64,000 nt of DNA from Niastella yeongjuensis (GTDB taxonomy: Bacteria > Bacteroidota > Bacteroidia > Chitinophagales > Chitinophagaceae): the NCBI RefSeq assembly GCF_900110245.1, contig NZ_FOCZ01000003.1:248001-312000 (forward strand), given 5' to 3'. Made by a program: the position numbers and the translations under genes. Positions 16,616-25,406 of this stretch are shown here, piece by piece. The stretch's first letter is position 1, and each line of letters opens with the position of its first letter. The notes under the pieces are model-generated. The model was not told the DNA's origin and ran no database searches. It saw nothing but the letters and a program-made list of their open reading frames with translations.

Positions 16616-17617
16616 ATGAAAACGTGCTTCTTAGCAGCGAAAACAACTGCTGCATTTGCCCTGATGGTACTATTAGCTGCCTCCTGTAAAAAAGACAACA
16701 AGCATACCGACGACCCTGGTGATAATGGTGGTGATCAATCGGGGTGTACCGTTAGTAAAGCCGATGCCGAAAGCTTTGCCGCTTTCCCGGCCGACAATCC
16801 CTGGCGGGCAGATGTTTCCCAGGCTGCCATTGACCCTTACAGTTCCCAAATAATTACTGCGCTGGGCAGTTATGCTATTAAAGCCGACTTTGGCAGTGGC
16901 CTCTGGGAAGGGGCGCCCATCGGTATTCCGTATGTGGTGGTTTGTGGCAGCCAGACAAAATACCCGGTAACTTTCCGGGCTAACTCTTATGATGATAATT
17001 ATGGCAATGAAAGCGATGCGGGCCCTTATGCCATTCCGCTGAATGCCCCCATTGAAGGCAACGGCACCGGTGGCGACAGCCATGTGATTGCCGTTGATAA
17101 GGATAACAAGGTATTGTATGAATTGTACAACGCCTCCAAAAAAAGCGATCATTGGGAAGCTTCTTCAGGCGCCATCTTCGATCTTACCACAAATGCCCTG
17201 CGTAAAGAAGGAAATACTTCTGCCGATGCAGCCGGATTGCCCATTTTTGCCGGACTGGTGCGTTACGAGGAAATAGTTAAAGGCGAGATCGATCATCCCA
17301 TTCGCTTTACCCTGGAAAAGCCGAACGTAAAACCGGCTTATATTGCTCCGGCCCGGCATAAGGTAAACAGTACCGGTGGCCAGTATTCACTGCCTTTTGG
17401 CGCCAGGATCCGTTTAAAGAATAGTTTCGATATCAGCAGCTATTCTGCTACTAACCAGGTTATTCTAAAAGCTATGAAGAAGTATGGATTGATACTGGCC
17501 GATATCGGCAGCAATTTGTACATCACCGGCGCGCCCGACGACCGCTGGAACAATGATGACCTGCAAAAGCTGGGTAAAATAAAAGGATCGGACTTTGAAG
17601 TAGTAAAGTTTAACTAG
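16616..17617 (+). CDS. Lipoprotein, unknown function
   Basis: A 333-residue lipoprotein with lipobox Cys at about residue 24 (LAASCKKDNK), followed by a Gly/Asp-rich linker. The mature part has PADNPWRADVSQAAIDPYSSQIITALG, a GIPYVVVCGSQTKYPVTFR strand pair, a GDSHVIAVDKDNKVLYELYNA segment and GLPIFAGLVRYEEI. The latter, with DHPIRFT, HKVNS and PFGARIRLK, resembles large extracellular proteins found in several phyla, but no catalytic motif can be assigned. It is transcribed alone toward pyk, with a shared bidirectional terminator. Confidence 0.75.
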   Translation: MKTCFLAAKTTAAFALMVLLAASCKKDNKHTDDPGDNGGDQSGCTVSKADAESFAAFPADNPWRADVSQAAIDPYSSQIITALGSYAIKADFGSGLWEGAPIGIPYVVVCGSQTKYPVTFRANSYDDNYGNESDAGPYAIPLNAPIEGNGTGGDSHVIAVDKDNKVLYELYNASKKSDHWEASSGAIFDLTTNALRKEGNTSADAAGLPIFAGLVRYEEIVKGEIDHPIRFTLEKPNVKPAYIAPARHKVNSTGGQYSLPFGARIRLKNSFDISSYSATNQVILKAMKKYGLILADIGSNLYITGAPDDRWNNDDLQKLGKIKGSDFEVVKFN

Positions 17618-17647
17618 TTGAAGGTCTAAAGTTTAAAATAAGCTAAT

Positions 17648-17682
17648 AAAAAATGGCACGCTTCGAAGGCGTGCCATTTTTT
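17648..17682. terminator. Bidirectional terminator between the lipoprotein gene and pyk
   Basis: AAAAAATGGCACGC is perfectly inverted as GCGTGCCATTTTTT, giving T-runs on both strands. It is bracketed by short AAAGTTTAAA/TTTAAACTTT-type repeats (17619-17640 and 17708-17732). Confidence 0.93.
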
Positions 17683-17737
17683 GAATATTATGAGGTTGAT
17701 GAACCAACCTTAAACTTTCAACTTGCAACTGTAGGCT

Positions 17738-19231
17738 TTAGTCCACTTTCGTGATCTTTAGTACGTTGGTAGGAATGTGCAGGTGCACTGGTGTACTACC
17801 CGTATTCACCACCACATCACCGGTTTTCAGGAATCCTCTTTCTTTCAGGATCCTGATCTGGTCGAACATGATATCGTCCAGGCTTTCTTCCTCATCGTAG
17901 AAGAAGGCGCGTACGCCCCAGCTTAAGCTCAGCTGGTTCACCAGTGTTCTTTCTTTGGTGAAGATGTACAAAGGCGAATAAGGACGGTAGCTGCTGAGCA
18001 CAAACGCGGTGTAGCCGCTTTGTGTTTGTCCGATCAATGCATCGGCCTTGGTATCTTTCGCCAGCTTACAGCCATTATAACAAATAGCATCGCTTAAGAA
18101 AGAAGGCGAGTGGGGCAGCGGTTTCAGGTCTTCTTCGCGGTTATAGCGGTATTCAGTGCGTTCTACTTCCAGAATGATCTTGCGCATGGTTTCCACCACC
18201 AGGGCCGGGTGTTTACCCGTAGCGGTTTCACCACTCAGCATCACCGCGTCAGCGCCTTCCAGTACGGCGTTGGCTACGTCGGTGATCTCACTGCGGTTGG
18301 GTTTTACGCGGTCGATCATGCTTTCCATCATCTGGGTAGCTACGATCACCGGTTTGGCGCGGTGGATACATTTACGAATGATATCACGTTGCGCCATTGG
18401 TACTTTTTCAACCGGCAGTTCCACACCCAGGTCGCCACGGGCCACCATTACACCATCCGATTCCAGAATGATGTTACGGAGGTCAACCAGCGCCGAAGGC
18501 ATTTCTATTTTGGCAATTACTTTCGATTTGCTGTTGGCTTCTGTCAGTCTTCTTTTCAGGTCAACGATGTCCTCTGATTTACGAACGAAAGACAGGGCGA
18601 TCCAGTCAACCTGCTGGCCAATGATGAAATCCAGGTCAGCCAGGTCTTTTTCGGTTAAGGCGGGCAGCGATATTTTGGTATCTGGCAGGTTTACGCCTTT
18701 TTTAGGAAGCAATAAACCACCATAGGTAACTCTTACTTTAACCTCGCCGGCTTTGGTGATCTCTGTTACCACCACTTCCAGCTTACCATCGTCGATCATG
18801 ATCTTATTGCCTACTTCCACATCTTCGTGCAGGTTAGGGTAAGAAACATAGATCTTTTCTTTGGTGCCCACTACCTTTTCTTTGGAAGTAAAGGTGAGGA
18901 TGTCGCCGGGTTCAATCAATAAAGCGCCGTTCTCGATTTCACCCACCCGTAATTTGGGGCCCTGTAAGTCGGCCAGTATAGAAATGTTGTATGGTTCTTT
19001 TGAATTGATGGCACGGATATGTTCAATGATCTGTGCTTTGTTTTCGTGTGTGCCGTGCGAGAAGTTGAGGCGGAAAATATTAACCCCTGCTTTTACCAGT
19101 TCCAGCAGTTTTTCGTACGTGTCACAGGCAGGCCCTACGGTAGCTACGATTTTCGTTCTATGTATTGTATGTTGAATGCCTGCTTCCTTGTCCATTTCAT
19201 TGTGCAGGTACTTGGTAATATCTCTTGCCAT
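17738..19231 (-). CDS. pyk: Pyruvate kinase
   Basis: Final glycolytic kinase, phosphoenolpyruvate plus ADP to pyruvate plus ATP, cytoplasmic. It is 497 residues. Family features in order: TKIVATVGPAC, GVNIFRLNFSHG, ILADLQGPKLRVG, the B-domain with MIDDGKLEVVV, ALSFVRKSEDI, KVIAKIEMPSAL with the catalytic Lys, MVARGDLGVELP metal site, VIVATQMMESM, RSEITDVANAVLEGADAVMLSGETA and the C-terminal allosteric domain. It lies 69 bp after pfkA on the same strand, so both glycolytic control enzymes are probably co-transcribed. A near-N-terminal extension MARDITKYLHNEMDKEAG precedes the usual start of homology. Confidence 0.97.
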   Translation of the reverse strand: MARDITKYLHNEMDKEAGIQHTIHRTKIVATVGPACDTYEKLLELVKAGVNIFRLNFSHGTHENKAQIIEHIRAINSKEPYNISILADLQGPKLRVGEIENGALLIEPGDILTFTSKEKVVGTKEKIYVSYPNLHEDVEVGNKIMIDDGKLEVVVTEITKAGEVKVRVTYGGLLLPKKGVNLPDTKISLPALTEKDLADLDFIIGQQVDWIALSFVRKSEDIVDLKRRLTEANSKSKVIAKIEMPSALVDLRNIILESDGVMVARGDLGVELPVEKVPMAQRDIIRKCIHRAKPVIVATQMMESMIDRVKPNRSEITDVANAVLEGADAVMLSGETATGKHPALVVETMRKIILEVERTEYRYNREEDLKPLPHSPSFLSDAICYNGCKLAKDTKADALIGQTQSGYTAFVLSSYRPYSPLYIFTKERTLVNQLSLSWGVRAFFYDEEESLDDIMFDQIRILKERGFLKTGDVVVNTGSTPVHLHIPTNVLKITKVD

Positions 19232-19300
19232 TGTATTTGTTTCTTGATTCTAAAATTCAGGTTTTAATTGATACGGGATTTCAAGATAGGTCAAAACCGG

Positions 19301-20284
19301 TTAGCTTGCCAGGATCTTTACAATCTTAATCCATTCTTCACTTATCTTTTGTTTTGACTTCACAGCTCTTTCCAGCAGGGTATAATGCATGCGGTTGTTC
19401 AGAATGCCCACCATTACGTTATGACGGCCTTCGAGCAGCGACTCTACGGCTGCATAACCCATACGGCTGGCAATAAGCCTATCTAAACAGGTTGGCGAAC
19501 CACCGCGTTGAATATGCCCCAGAATGCAAACCCGGGTATCAGTTGTGGGGAGGCGTTCTTTCACCACTTTGGCTACTTCATTGGCACCGCCAAACTCGTC
19601 CCCTTCTGCCACTACCACCATGTTCACCAGTTTTTTGCGGCGTTCTTTTTCCTGTAAGGAAGCCACCAGCTCTTCAATATCTGTTTTACGCTCGGGGATC
19701 AAAATGTGTTCTGCACCGGTAGCAATACCACTGTGCAGGGCAATATAGCCGGCATCACGACCCATTACTTCAATAATGAACAACCGGTCGTGGGCATCGG
19801 CCGTATCGCGGATTTTATCGATTGCCTCAACGGCTGTATTTACTGCTGTGTCAAAACCAATGGTAAAATCAGTACCGGCAATGTCTTTGTCGATGGTACC
19901 GGGTAAACCAATACAGGGGATGTCGAACTCGCGGCTGAAGATATCGGCGCCTCTGAACGAACCATCGCCACCAATGATCACCAGGCCATCGATACCCAGT
20001 TTTTTAAGGTTATTGTATGCTTTCTGACGTCCCTCAGGAGTGAAAAATTCTTTACAGCGAGCTGTTTTCAGAATGGTTCCACCACGTTGGATAATGTTGG
20101 CCACACTGCGCGAATGCATAGGCACAATATCATTATCAATGATTCCGCTATAACCGCGCATGATACCAAACACTTCCAATCCATAATAATTTCCGGTTCT
20201 CACAACTGCCCGTATCGCGGCGTTCATACCCGGAGAATCACCTCCCGAGGTAAGTACACCGATTTTAGTCACCTTTTTTGCCAT
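19301..20284 (-). CDS. pfkA: ATP-dependent 6-phosphofructokinase
   Basis: Commits fructose 6-phosphate to glycolysis. It is 327 residues, the length of the bacterial allosteric group. Seen are IGVLTSGGDSPGMNAAIRAVVR (ATP site), VIGGDGSFRGAD with GGDGS typical of ATP-using PfkA, CIGLPGTIDKDIAGTDFTIGFDTA with the catalytic Asp in the PGTIDKD motif, EVMGRDAGYIALHSG, and LGHIQRGGSPTCLDRLIASRMG. It is first gene of the pfkA-pyk unit, with a -7 box 84 bp upstream. Confidence 0.97.
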   Translation of the reverse strand: MAKKVTKIGVLTSGGDSPGMNAAIRAVVRTGNYYGLEVFGIMRGYSGIIDNDIVPMHSRSVANIIQRGGTILKTARCKEFFTPEGRQKAYNNLKKLGIDGLVIIGGDGSFRGADIFSREFDIPCIGLPGTIDKDIAGTDFTIGFDTAVNTAVEAIDKIRDTADAHDRLFIIEVMGRDAGYIALHSGIATGAEHILIPERKTDIEELVASLQEKERRKKLVNMVVVAEGDEFGGANEVAKVVKERLPTTDTRVCILGHIQRGGSPTCLDRLIASRMGYAAVESLLEGRHNVMVGILNNRMHYTLLERAVKSKQKISEEWIKIVKILAS

Positions 20285-20627
20285 GAATAAAATCTGTTTT
20301 ATTTAAAAATCTTCTAATCTGCAAAGGAATTGTTAAAGGCTGTCTACCAACTTTTGGAAAGGCGGCCCAAAAATAAGGTTTTGTTTTGATACACGTATTA
20401 AGTACACACTAGCCCAAAAAAACACTAAAATTGTTCTGTAAAATGATGCTTTTTTTGCGAAACACTATTTTTTTTAACCATTATTGCGCTTTTAGTCAGG
20501 AAAAGAGTTTAGCACACGGTTGCATAAAATTCCGTTCGCGCTTCAAGATAATGAATGTGTTATAAAGATTGGTGTAAAGAAATTGAGATTATTATAATTG
20601 AAATAAAACGAAATAATAAATTATCAA
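20285..20627. other. Divergent promoter region pfkA / SDR gene
   Basis: 343 bp, A+T rich and without coding signs. It holds the pfkA -7 box on the minus strand at 20368. No clear box was found for the plus-strand reductase gene. Confidence 0.6.
20368..20375 (-). promoter_or_regulatory. -7 promoter element of pfkA-pyk (TATTTTTG)
   Basis: The minus strand reads TATTTTTG, fitting TAnnTTTG, 84 bp before the pfkA ATG. No clear -33 partner was seen. Confidence 0.45.
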
Positions 20628-21515
20628 ATGAAAGTGTTAATCACCGGTGCCAATGGGTTATTAGGGCAGCACCTGACCAAATTATTACTCGATAAGAACT
20701 ATCAGGTTGTAGCTACCAGCCGTGGCGAATCGAGGTTACCGTTTGAACCATCCGGCAATTATACCTATCATTCAATGGATATTGCTAATGCGTTCGATAC
20801 CTATGCCATCATGAACCGGGAGCAGCCTGATGTGGTGGTTCATGCTGCCGCCATGACGCAGGTAGATGATTGTGAGTTGCAGCCTGAAGTATGTGAACGC
20901 ATCAACGTGCAGGGTACTGCACAGATCCTCACAGATGCTGAAACTTTTAGCAGTCATTTCATTTATGTCTCTACCGATTTTGTGTTTGATGGCGAGAAAG
21001 GAAACTATAGCGAGGAAGAAGATACCAATCCAATCAGCCTGTATGGTTTTACCAAACTACAGGCCGAAAGCATGGTGCAGGTAAGCGATGTTCCGTTTGC
21101 TATTGTGCGCACCTGTTTGGTATATGGCAATTTATTAAAAGGCACCCGCAGCAATATTGTAAGCTGGGTACGGGAAAGTCTGGAAAAGGACAAAACCATC
21201 CAGGTAGTAAGCGATCAGTTGCGTACACCTACCTATGTGGGCGACCTGGCAAAAGGCATTGCGCTGATCATTGAAAAAAAGGCAACCGGTATTTATCATA
21301 TCTCGGGTAAAGACTGGTTAACACCTTATGACATCGCACTTAAAACAGCACAAAAATTCCAGCTCGATGCCAGCAAGATCGTAAAGGTAGATGCCTCCAC
21401 CTTTAAACAACCCGGCCGCCGCCCCTTAAAGACAGGCTTTGTGATTGAGAAGGCAAGGAAGGAGTTGGGTTACGAGCCCATGTCGTTTGATGAAGGGTTA
21501 GACTTTATGGGGTGA
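20628..21515 (+). CDS. dTDP-4-dehydrorhamnose reductase-like SDR family protein
   Basis: A 295-residue extended short-chain dehydrogenase of the RmlD group. The Rossmann motif is GANGLLGQHL (about 7-16). The family core VVVHAAAMTQVDDCELQPEVCERINVQGT, the YVSTDFVFDGEKGNYSEEEDTNPISLYGFTKLQAE segment with active-site Tyr and Lys, and RTCLVYG are all present. RmlD makes dTDP-L-rhamnose, but no rfbA, rfbB or rfbC gene is nearby, so the true substrate could be another nucleotide sugar. It is monocistronic and convergent with ctlX. Confidence 0.88.
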   Translation: MKVLITGANGLLGQHLTKLLLDKNYQVVATSRGESRLPFEPSGNYTYHSMDIANAFDTYAIMNREQPDVVVHAAAMTQVDDCELQPEVCERINVQGTAQILTDAETFSSHFIYVSTDFVFDGEKGNYSEEEDTNPISLYGFTKLQAESMVQVSDVPFAIVRTCLVYGNLLKGTRSNIVSWVRESLEKDKTIQVVSDQLRTPTYVGDLAKGIALIIEKKATGIYHISGKDWLTPYDIALKTAQKFQLDASKIVKVDASTFKQPGRRPLKTGFVIEKARKELGYEPMSFDEGLDFMG

Positions 21516-21520
21516 GGCAA

Positions 21521-21616
21521 GTTACAGGTTGCAGGTTACAAGGCGTTGATTTTCGTGAACCCTGTTTATTGTTCCGCATCCCGAAATTGATAACCCTGTA
21601 ACATGCAACCTGAAAC
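21521..21616. repeat. Inverted GTTACAG/GTTGCAG repeats between convergent genes
   Basis: GTTACAGGTTGCAGGTTACA (21521-21540) is mirrored at 21592-21616 as AACCCTGTAACATGCAACCTG and further bases, with about 20 of 23 positions pairing. It separates the convergent SDR and ctlX genes and starts a few bases past the SDR stop. It is a period-7 member of the 3'-end repeat families. Confidence 0.65.
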
Positions 21617-21649
21617 ACCCTTTTTAATTTCAATTACTCTTTTTAATAC

Positions 21650-22561
21650 TTATTCTCTCTTAAGAAAAACCTCCGCCATCATACAACGCGCACTTCCACC
21701 GCCATTGGTTTCAATGGTAGTCAATGGCGCATGCAGGATACGGTTATAGCTTTCGAGCTTTTTTATCTGCGCGGGTTGTAAAGAGTGATAGGCCTGACTC
21801 GACATCACCAGCAGTTTTTCACCGGCTTTGTCGTGCACCTGTAACATGTTGCCGGCAAAGCGGTTCATTTGTTCCAGACTGATGCGGATCAATTCCTTGC
21901 CTGTATTGCCAATCATTTCCTGCACCATTTTGTTTTCCTCGTGGTTAGGCAACGAGTCCAAACAGATCACTACATAACGATCGGCTACACACATGATCAC
22001 ATTGGTGTGATACACTGCCTGCCCACTGCCATCAACGGAAGTAAACAATACGGGCCGGTACCCCATCTTTTTACAAAAATCATCCAGCACGGGTTGGTGC
22101 GTGCGGGGGGAGAGGCAGGCATAAGCTATTTTGTTATCGCGGTCAAGCACCATGCTGCCGGTACCTTCCAAAAACAGGTTCTCCTTTTCATAACCTGTGA
22201 AATCAAACGTATTGGTTACGGTAAATAATTGCTGCAGGTGGTGAATCACTGCAGGCTTGCGTTCCTGCCGCCGGTTTTCAGCAAACATGGGATACAAACA
22301 AATAGTCCCGGGTTCATGGAACGAGATCCAGTTATTGGGAAATATGGAGTCGGGGGTGTATGGTTCCGGCGTATCGTTGATAACGGATACAAAAACACCG
22401 TGTGAACGGAGCACCGTTACAAAATTATCAAACTCCAGTTGCGCCTTTTCCTGGGCAGCAATGTCTGCACCTGCTACCTGGAAGGCATTGTTCACGGCCG
22501 TTTGGGCATTAAAGCCAAAGTTCACCGGCCGTATCATCAAAATATGTGAAGTGGTTTGCAT
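21650..22561 (-). CDS. ctlX: CtlX-type arginine-deiminase-superfamily hydrolase
   Basis: A 303-residue guanidino-modifying enzyme related to CtlX citrulline-utilisation hydrolases and to dimethylarginine dimethylaminohydrolases. Conserved elements: ILMIRPVNFGFNAQTAVNNAFQ, PDSIFPNNWISFHEPGTICLYPM, LFLEGTGSMVLDR (acidic active-site region), AVYHTNVIMCVADRYVVICL with the catalytic His, and GGGSARCMMAEVF with the nucleophilic Cys near the C-terminus. The upstream gene is a second superfamily member ending 18 bp before it, so both are probably translated from one mRNA and work on arginine- or citrulline-like compounds. Exact substrate is inferred from family only. Confidence 0.85.
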   Translation of the reverse strand: MQTTSHILMIRPVNFGFNAQTAVNNAFQVAGADIAAQEKAQLEFDNFVTVLRSHGVFVSVINDTPEPYTPDSIFPNNWISFHEPGTICLYPMFAENRRQERKPAVIHHLQQLFTVTNTFDFTGYEKENLFLEGTGSMVLDRDNKIAYACLSPRTHQPVLDDFCKKMGYRPVLFTSVDGSGQAVYHTNVIMCVADRYVVICLDSLPNHEENKMVQEMIGNTGKELIRISLEQMNRFAGNMLQVHDKAGEKLLVMSSQAYHSLQPAQIKKLESYNRILHAPLTTIETNGGGSARCMMAEVFLKRE

Positions 22562-22579
22562 AGAATTAAAGCTTACAGG

Positions 22580-24034
22580 TTATTCAATATCTTCTCTGAA
22601 CAGGGGCATACTCATACAGTGAAAACCGCCCCTGGCGCGTGACAGCTCGGCCGATGGGATCAGAATGAGGGTATCTTCCAGCTCATCGGGTGTTGTTTCT
22701 TCCTTTTCAAACTGGTCGAGCAATTCTTTAACGTGGATAACGTTAAAACCGGCTTCGCGGAATGCCTCCACTGTTTTATCATTGCGATCATAACCCAGCA
22801 CCACGCCTTCTTTTAACGCCAGCAGGTTGCAGCTGTCGGTCCATTGTTCGCGAGTATCGAAGGGGAACTTGTTGTTGCCGGAATAAATGAATTTTACTTT
22901 TCCCTTGCAGTTAAGATCGTTCTCACTGATATCCGTCAACAGGTCTTCGAGGTTATCGAAATAAACCGGGTTTTCCGGGTCTTTCTTTTTAAACTGGATG
23001 ATCTTGATCTTGTCTTCTTTTTTCTCTTTGCCTTCCAGTATGCGTTCAATGGGGTCGGCCCCTTCGTGTTTTATTACCTTTTTACTAAAGGCGCCCAGCA
23101 GTACCCACATGTTCCGTTTTACCTGGGTAAAGATGGTATCTATGTGCATGTAATCGCGGCGGCGCGGTATTTTGATGATCGTTATCTTTTTAACGATGTT
23201 CCTTTCAAACAACATATTCACCACCTGGTGAGCGGCTTCCATGGTGGTCCGTTCGCTTATGCCCACCAGTAAGTGGTCTTTGTGTACCACCATTACATCG
23301 CCCCCTTCGAGGGTCACCTTTTTTTCATCACCATCACGTGGTAATAAGAAATGATGGGCCGTATCGGGGATCTCCAGGATGTTATTACGATAGATCTCGA
23401 ACAGGGGATGGTTAAAGAATATGTATTTGGCCAGCAGGGCTTCCCGCAGGCGGGCTGTTTTTGCCGGTTTGTTCAGCAGTACATATTCATTGATAACAAT
23501 GCCTATATCGCGGGTAAAAATGAAATTGGGAATGGGGGGAAAGATCAGCCGGTCATCTTCAATAGTACCGCTGATGATCACTTTCGAGAGTTTGGTAGGG
23601 GAGAGTTCCAGCAACTCATTTTGGGTGGCATAGGAACAACCTTCCACGGCACATACCGAGGCTATGAGCTTTAACTTTATTTCCTGGTCGTGCAGCACGT
23701 CGGCCAGCAGCCATTCCAGCTCCACTACTTTATCGGACTTATAAAAATCGGGTTTCTCGGGTTTATAAAAATCGCGGTTGTTTTCAGGTGCGTCAATCTG
23801 GTGCAGGCGGCCCCGGATCTTTTCCGGATCTAAAAAATACATCAACACCTTGGTGTAGTAATCATATTCTTTCTTCCGCATGGTTTCCAGGTGCACAATG
23901 TCTTCAAATAACCAGTCCTGCGCTTTTGACGGTACTACCTTGCCCAAACCGCTATCGGGGCTGTGTACTAATAATCGTCGTAACCGGCCTACTTCTGAGT
24001 TTACCTGAACTACTTTCTTATCTTTTTGCGACAT
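22580..24034 (-). CDS. Arginine deiminase family protein (large form)
   Basis: A 484-residue protein with the arginine deiminase/amidinotransferase fold. It shows VNSEVGRLRRLLVHSPDSGL, PNFIFTRDIGIVINEYVLLNKP, VTLEGGDVMVVHKDHLLVGISERTT (active-site acidic residue), YMHIDTIFTQV (His) and RARGGFHCMSMPLFRED with the Cys nucleophile. A long charged insertion (about residues 315-345, EGKEKKEDKIKIIQFKKKDP) makes it larger than classical ArcA (about 410). Two ATG codons are possible, 24043 and 24034; the latter is used. No arcB, arcC or arcD lies nearby, which argues against a standard arginine fermentation operon. It pairs with ctlX downstream. Confidence 0.88.
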   Translation of the reverse strand: MSQKDKKVVQVNSEVGRLRRLLVHSPDSGLGKVVPSKAQDWLFEDIVHLETMRKKEYDYYTKVLMYFLDPEKIRGRLHQIDAPENNRDFYKPEKPDFYKSDKVVELEWLLADVLHDQEIKLKLIASVCAVEGCSYATQNELLELSPTKLSKVIISGTIEDDRLIFPPIPNFIFTRDIGIVINEYVLLNKPAKTARLREALLAKYIFFNHPLFEIYRNNILEIPDTAHHFLLPRDGDEKKVTLEGGDVMVVHKDHLLVGISERTTMEAAHQVVNMLFERNIVKKITIIKIPRRRDYMHIDTIFTQVKRNMWVLLGAFSKKVIKHEGADPIERILEGKEKKEDKIKIIQFKKKDPENPVYFDNLEDLLTDISENDLNCKGKVKFIYSGNNKFPFDTREQWTDSCNLLALKEGVVLGYDRNDKTVEAFREAGFNVIHVKELLDQFEKEETTPDELEDTLILIPSAELSRARGGFHCMSMPLFREDIE

Positions 24035-24167
24035 GGGTATCATTAATTTGTTATATCAAAGGAGAATTGATAAGGCAAGATAGTGAATCCGCTAAAAATA
24101 AGGCGAACGAATGTTAGTTTTTGAATTGAAATCTATTATCTTGCGAGCAGTTAATTAAATTCGTGAT

Positions 24168-25322
24168 ATGCAATTTCAACTTACCGAAGAACATCTAATG
24201 ATTCAAAAAGCCGCGCGCGATTTTGCCCAGAACGAGTGCCTGCCAGGAGTAATTGAACGCGATGAGCACCAGAAATTTCCCCGGGAACAGATCTTAAAAT
24301 TGGCTGAGCTTGGTTTTATGGGTATGATGGTAAGTCCTGATTACGGCGGCGCCGGTATGGACACCATCAGCTATGTGCTGGCGATGGAAGAGGTGAGTAA
24401 GATCGATGCCAGTGTAAGTGTAAGTATGAGTGTAAACAACAGCCTGGTTTGTTGGGGATTGGAGAAATTTGGTTCAGAAGAACAAAAACAAAAATACCTG
24501 GTGCCCCTGGCACAGGGCCGCAAAAACGGCGAACTGTATATTGGCGCCTTTTTGCTAAGTGAACCGGAAGCGGGCAGCGATGCCACTTCACAACGCACAG
24601 TAGCCGAAGAAAAAGACGACCATTACGTGTTGAACGGCATCAAAAACTGGATCACCAATGGTAACTCGGCTTCTGTTTACCTGGTGATGGCCCAGTCGGA
24701 CATTGCAAAAGGCAGCAAAGGTATCAATGTCTTTATTGTTGAAAAAGACTCGCCTGGCGTAACTGTGGGCGCTAAAGAAAACAAACTCGGCATCCGCGGC
24801 AGCGATACGCATAGCATTACATTTACCGATGTAAAAGTGCCCAAAGAAAACCGCATCGGCGGCGATGGGTTTGGGTTCGCCTTTGCCATGAAGACCCTGG
24901 CCGGTGGCCGTATAGGTATTGCTTCACAGGCATTGGGTATTGCCAGCGGTGCTTATGAACTGGCCCTGAAATATTCAAAGGAAAGAAAAGCCTTTGGTAA
25001 AGAGATTATGCATCACCAGGCCATTCAGTTCAAACTGGCCGATATGGCTACCCGCATTGAATGCGCCCGTTTATTGTGTTTAAAAGCTGCCTGGGAAAAA
25101 GACCAGCACCTCGATTATACATTGAGTTCATCTATGGCCAAAGTGTTTTCGAGCGAAACTGCCATGTGGGTGGCTACGGAAGCAGTACAGGTACACGGTG
25201 GTTATGGATATGTAAAAGAATACCACGTGGAGCGCCTGATGCGCGATGCCAAGATCACGCAGATCTATGAAGGCACCAGCGAGGTACAACGCATTGTGAT
25301 CAGCCGGTCCATATTGAAGTAG
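24168..25322 (+). CDS. Acyl-CoA dehydrogenase
   Basis: An FAD-dependent enzyme for the first step of acyl-CoA beta-oxidation, cytoplasmic, probably a homotetramer. It is 384 residues, the standard size. Seen are the N-terminal helical domain, LGFMGMMVSPDYGGAGMDTISYVLAMEEV, ALSEPEAGSDA-like LLSEPEAGSDATSQ, NGIKNWITNG, GIRGSDTHSITFTDVKVP, RIGIASQALGIASGAYELALKYSKERKAFGKEI, and the catalytic-Glu signature QIYEGTSEVQRIVISR at the C-terminus, where the base is the Glu of YEGT. The catalytic Glu position fits short/medium-chain (butyryl-CoA-like) members. It ends in a terminator that also contains the promoter box of the next gene. Confidence 0.95.
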   Translation: MQFQLTEEHLMIQKAARDFAQNECLPGVIERDEHQKFPREQILKLAELGFMGMMVSPDYGGAGMDTISYVLAMEEVSKIDASVSVSMSVNNSLVCWGLEKFGSEEQKQKYLVPLAQGRKNGELYIGAFLLSEPEAGSDATSQRTVAEEKDDHYVLNGIKNWITNGNSASVYLVMAQSDIAKGSKGINVFIVEKDSPGVTVGAKENKLGIRGSDTHSITFTDVKVPKENRIGGDGFGFAFAMKTLAGGRIGIASQALGIASGAYELALKYSKERKAFGKEIMHHQAIQFKLADMATRIECARLLCLKAAWEKDQHLDYTLSSSMAKVFSSETAMWVATEAVQVHGGYGYVKEYHVERLMRDAKITQIYEGTSEVQRIVISRSILK

Positions 25323-25344
25323 TGGCATAATTATTTACCAGCAT

Positions 25345-25385
25345 AACCTATACCTTTGCGGCGACAAAAAGGTATAGGTTTTTTT
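25345..25385 (+). terminator. Terminator of the acyl-CoA dehydrogenase gene, overlapping the yggS promoter
   Basis: AACCTATACCTTT (25345-25357) is perfectly inverted at 25368-25380, followed by a run of seven T. The left arm contains the -7 box of the downstream gene. Confidence 0.9.
25351..25358 (+). promoter_or_regulatory. -7 promoter element of yggS (TACCTTTG) inside a terminator stem
   Basis: An exact TAnnTTTG match 48 bp before the yggS start, lying in the 5' arm of the preceding terminator hairpin. Confidence 0.5.
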
Positions 25386-25406
25386 ATTGAATAAACAGAA
25401 CAATCG

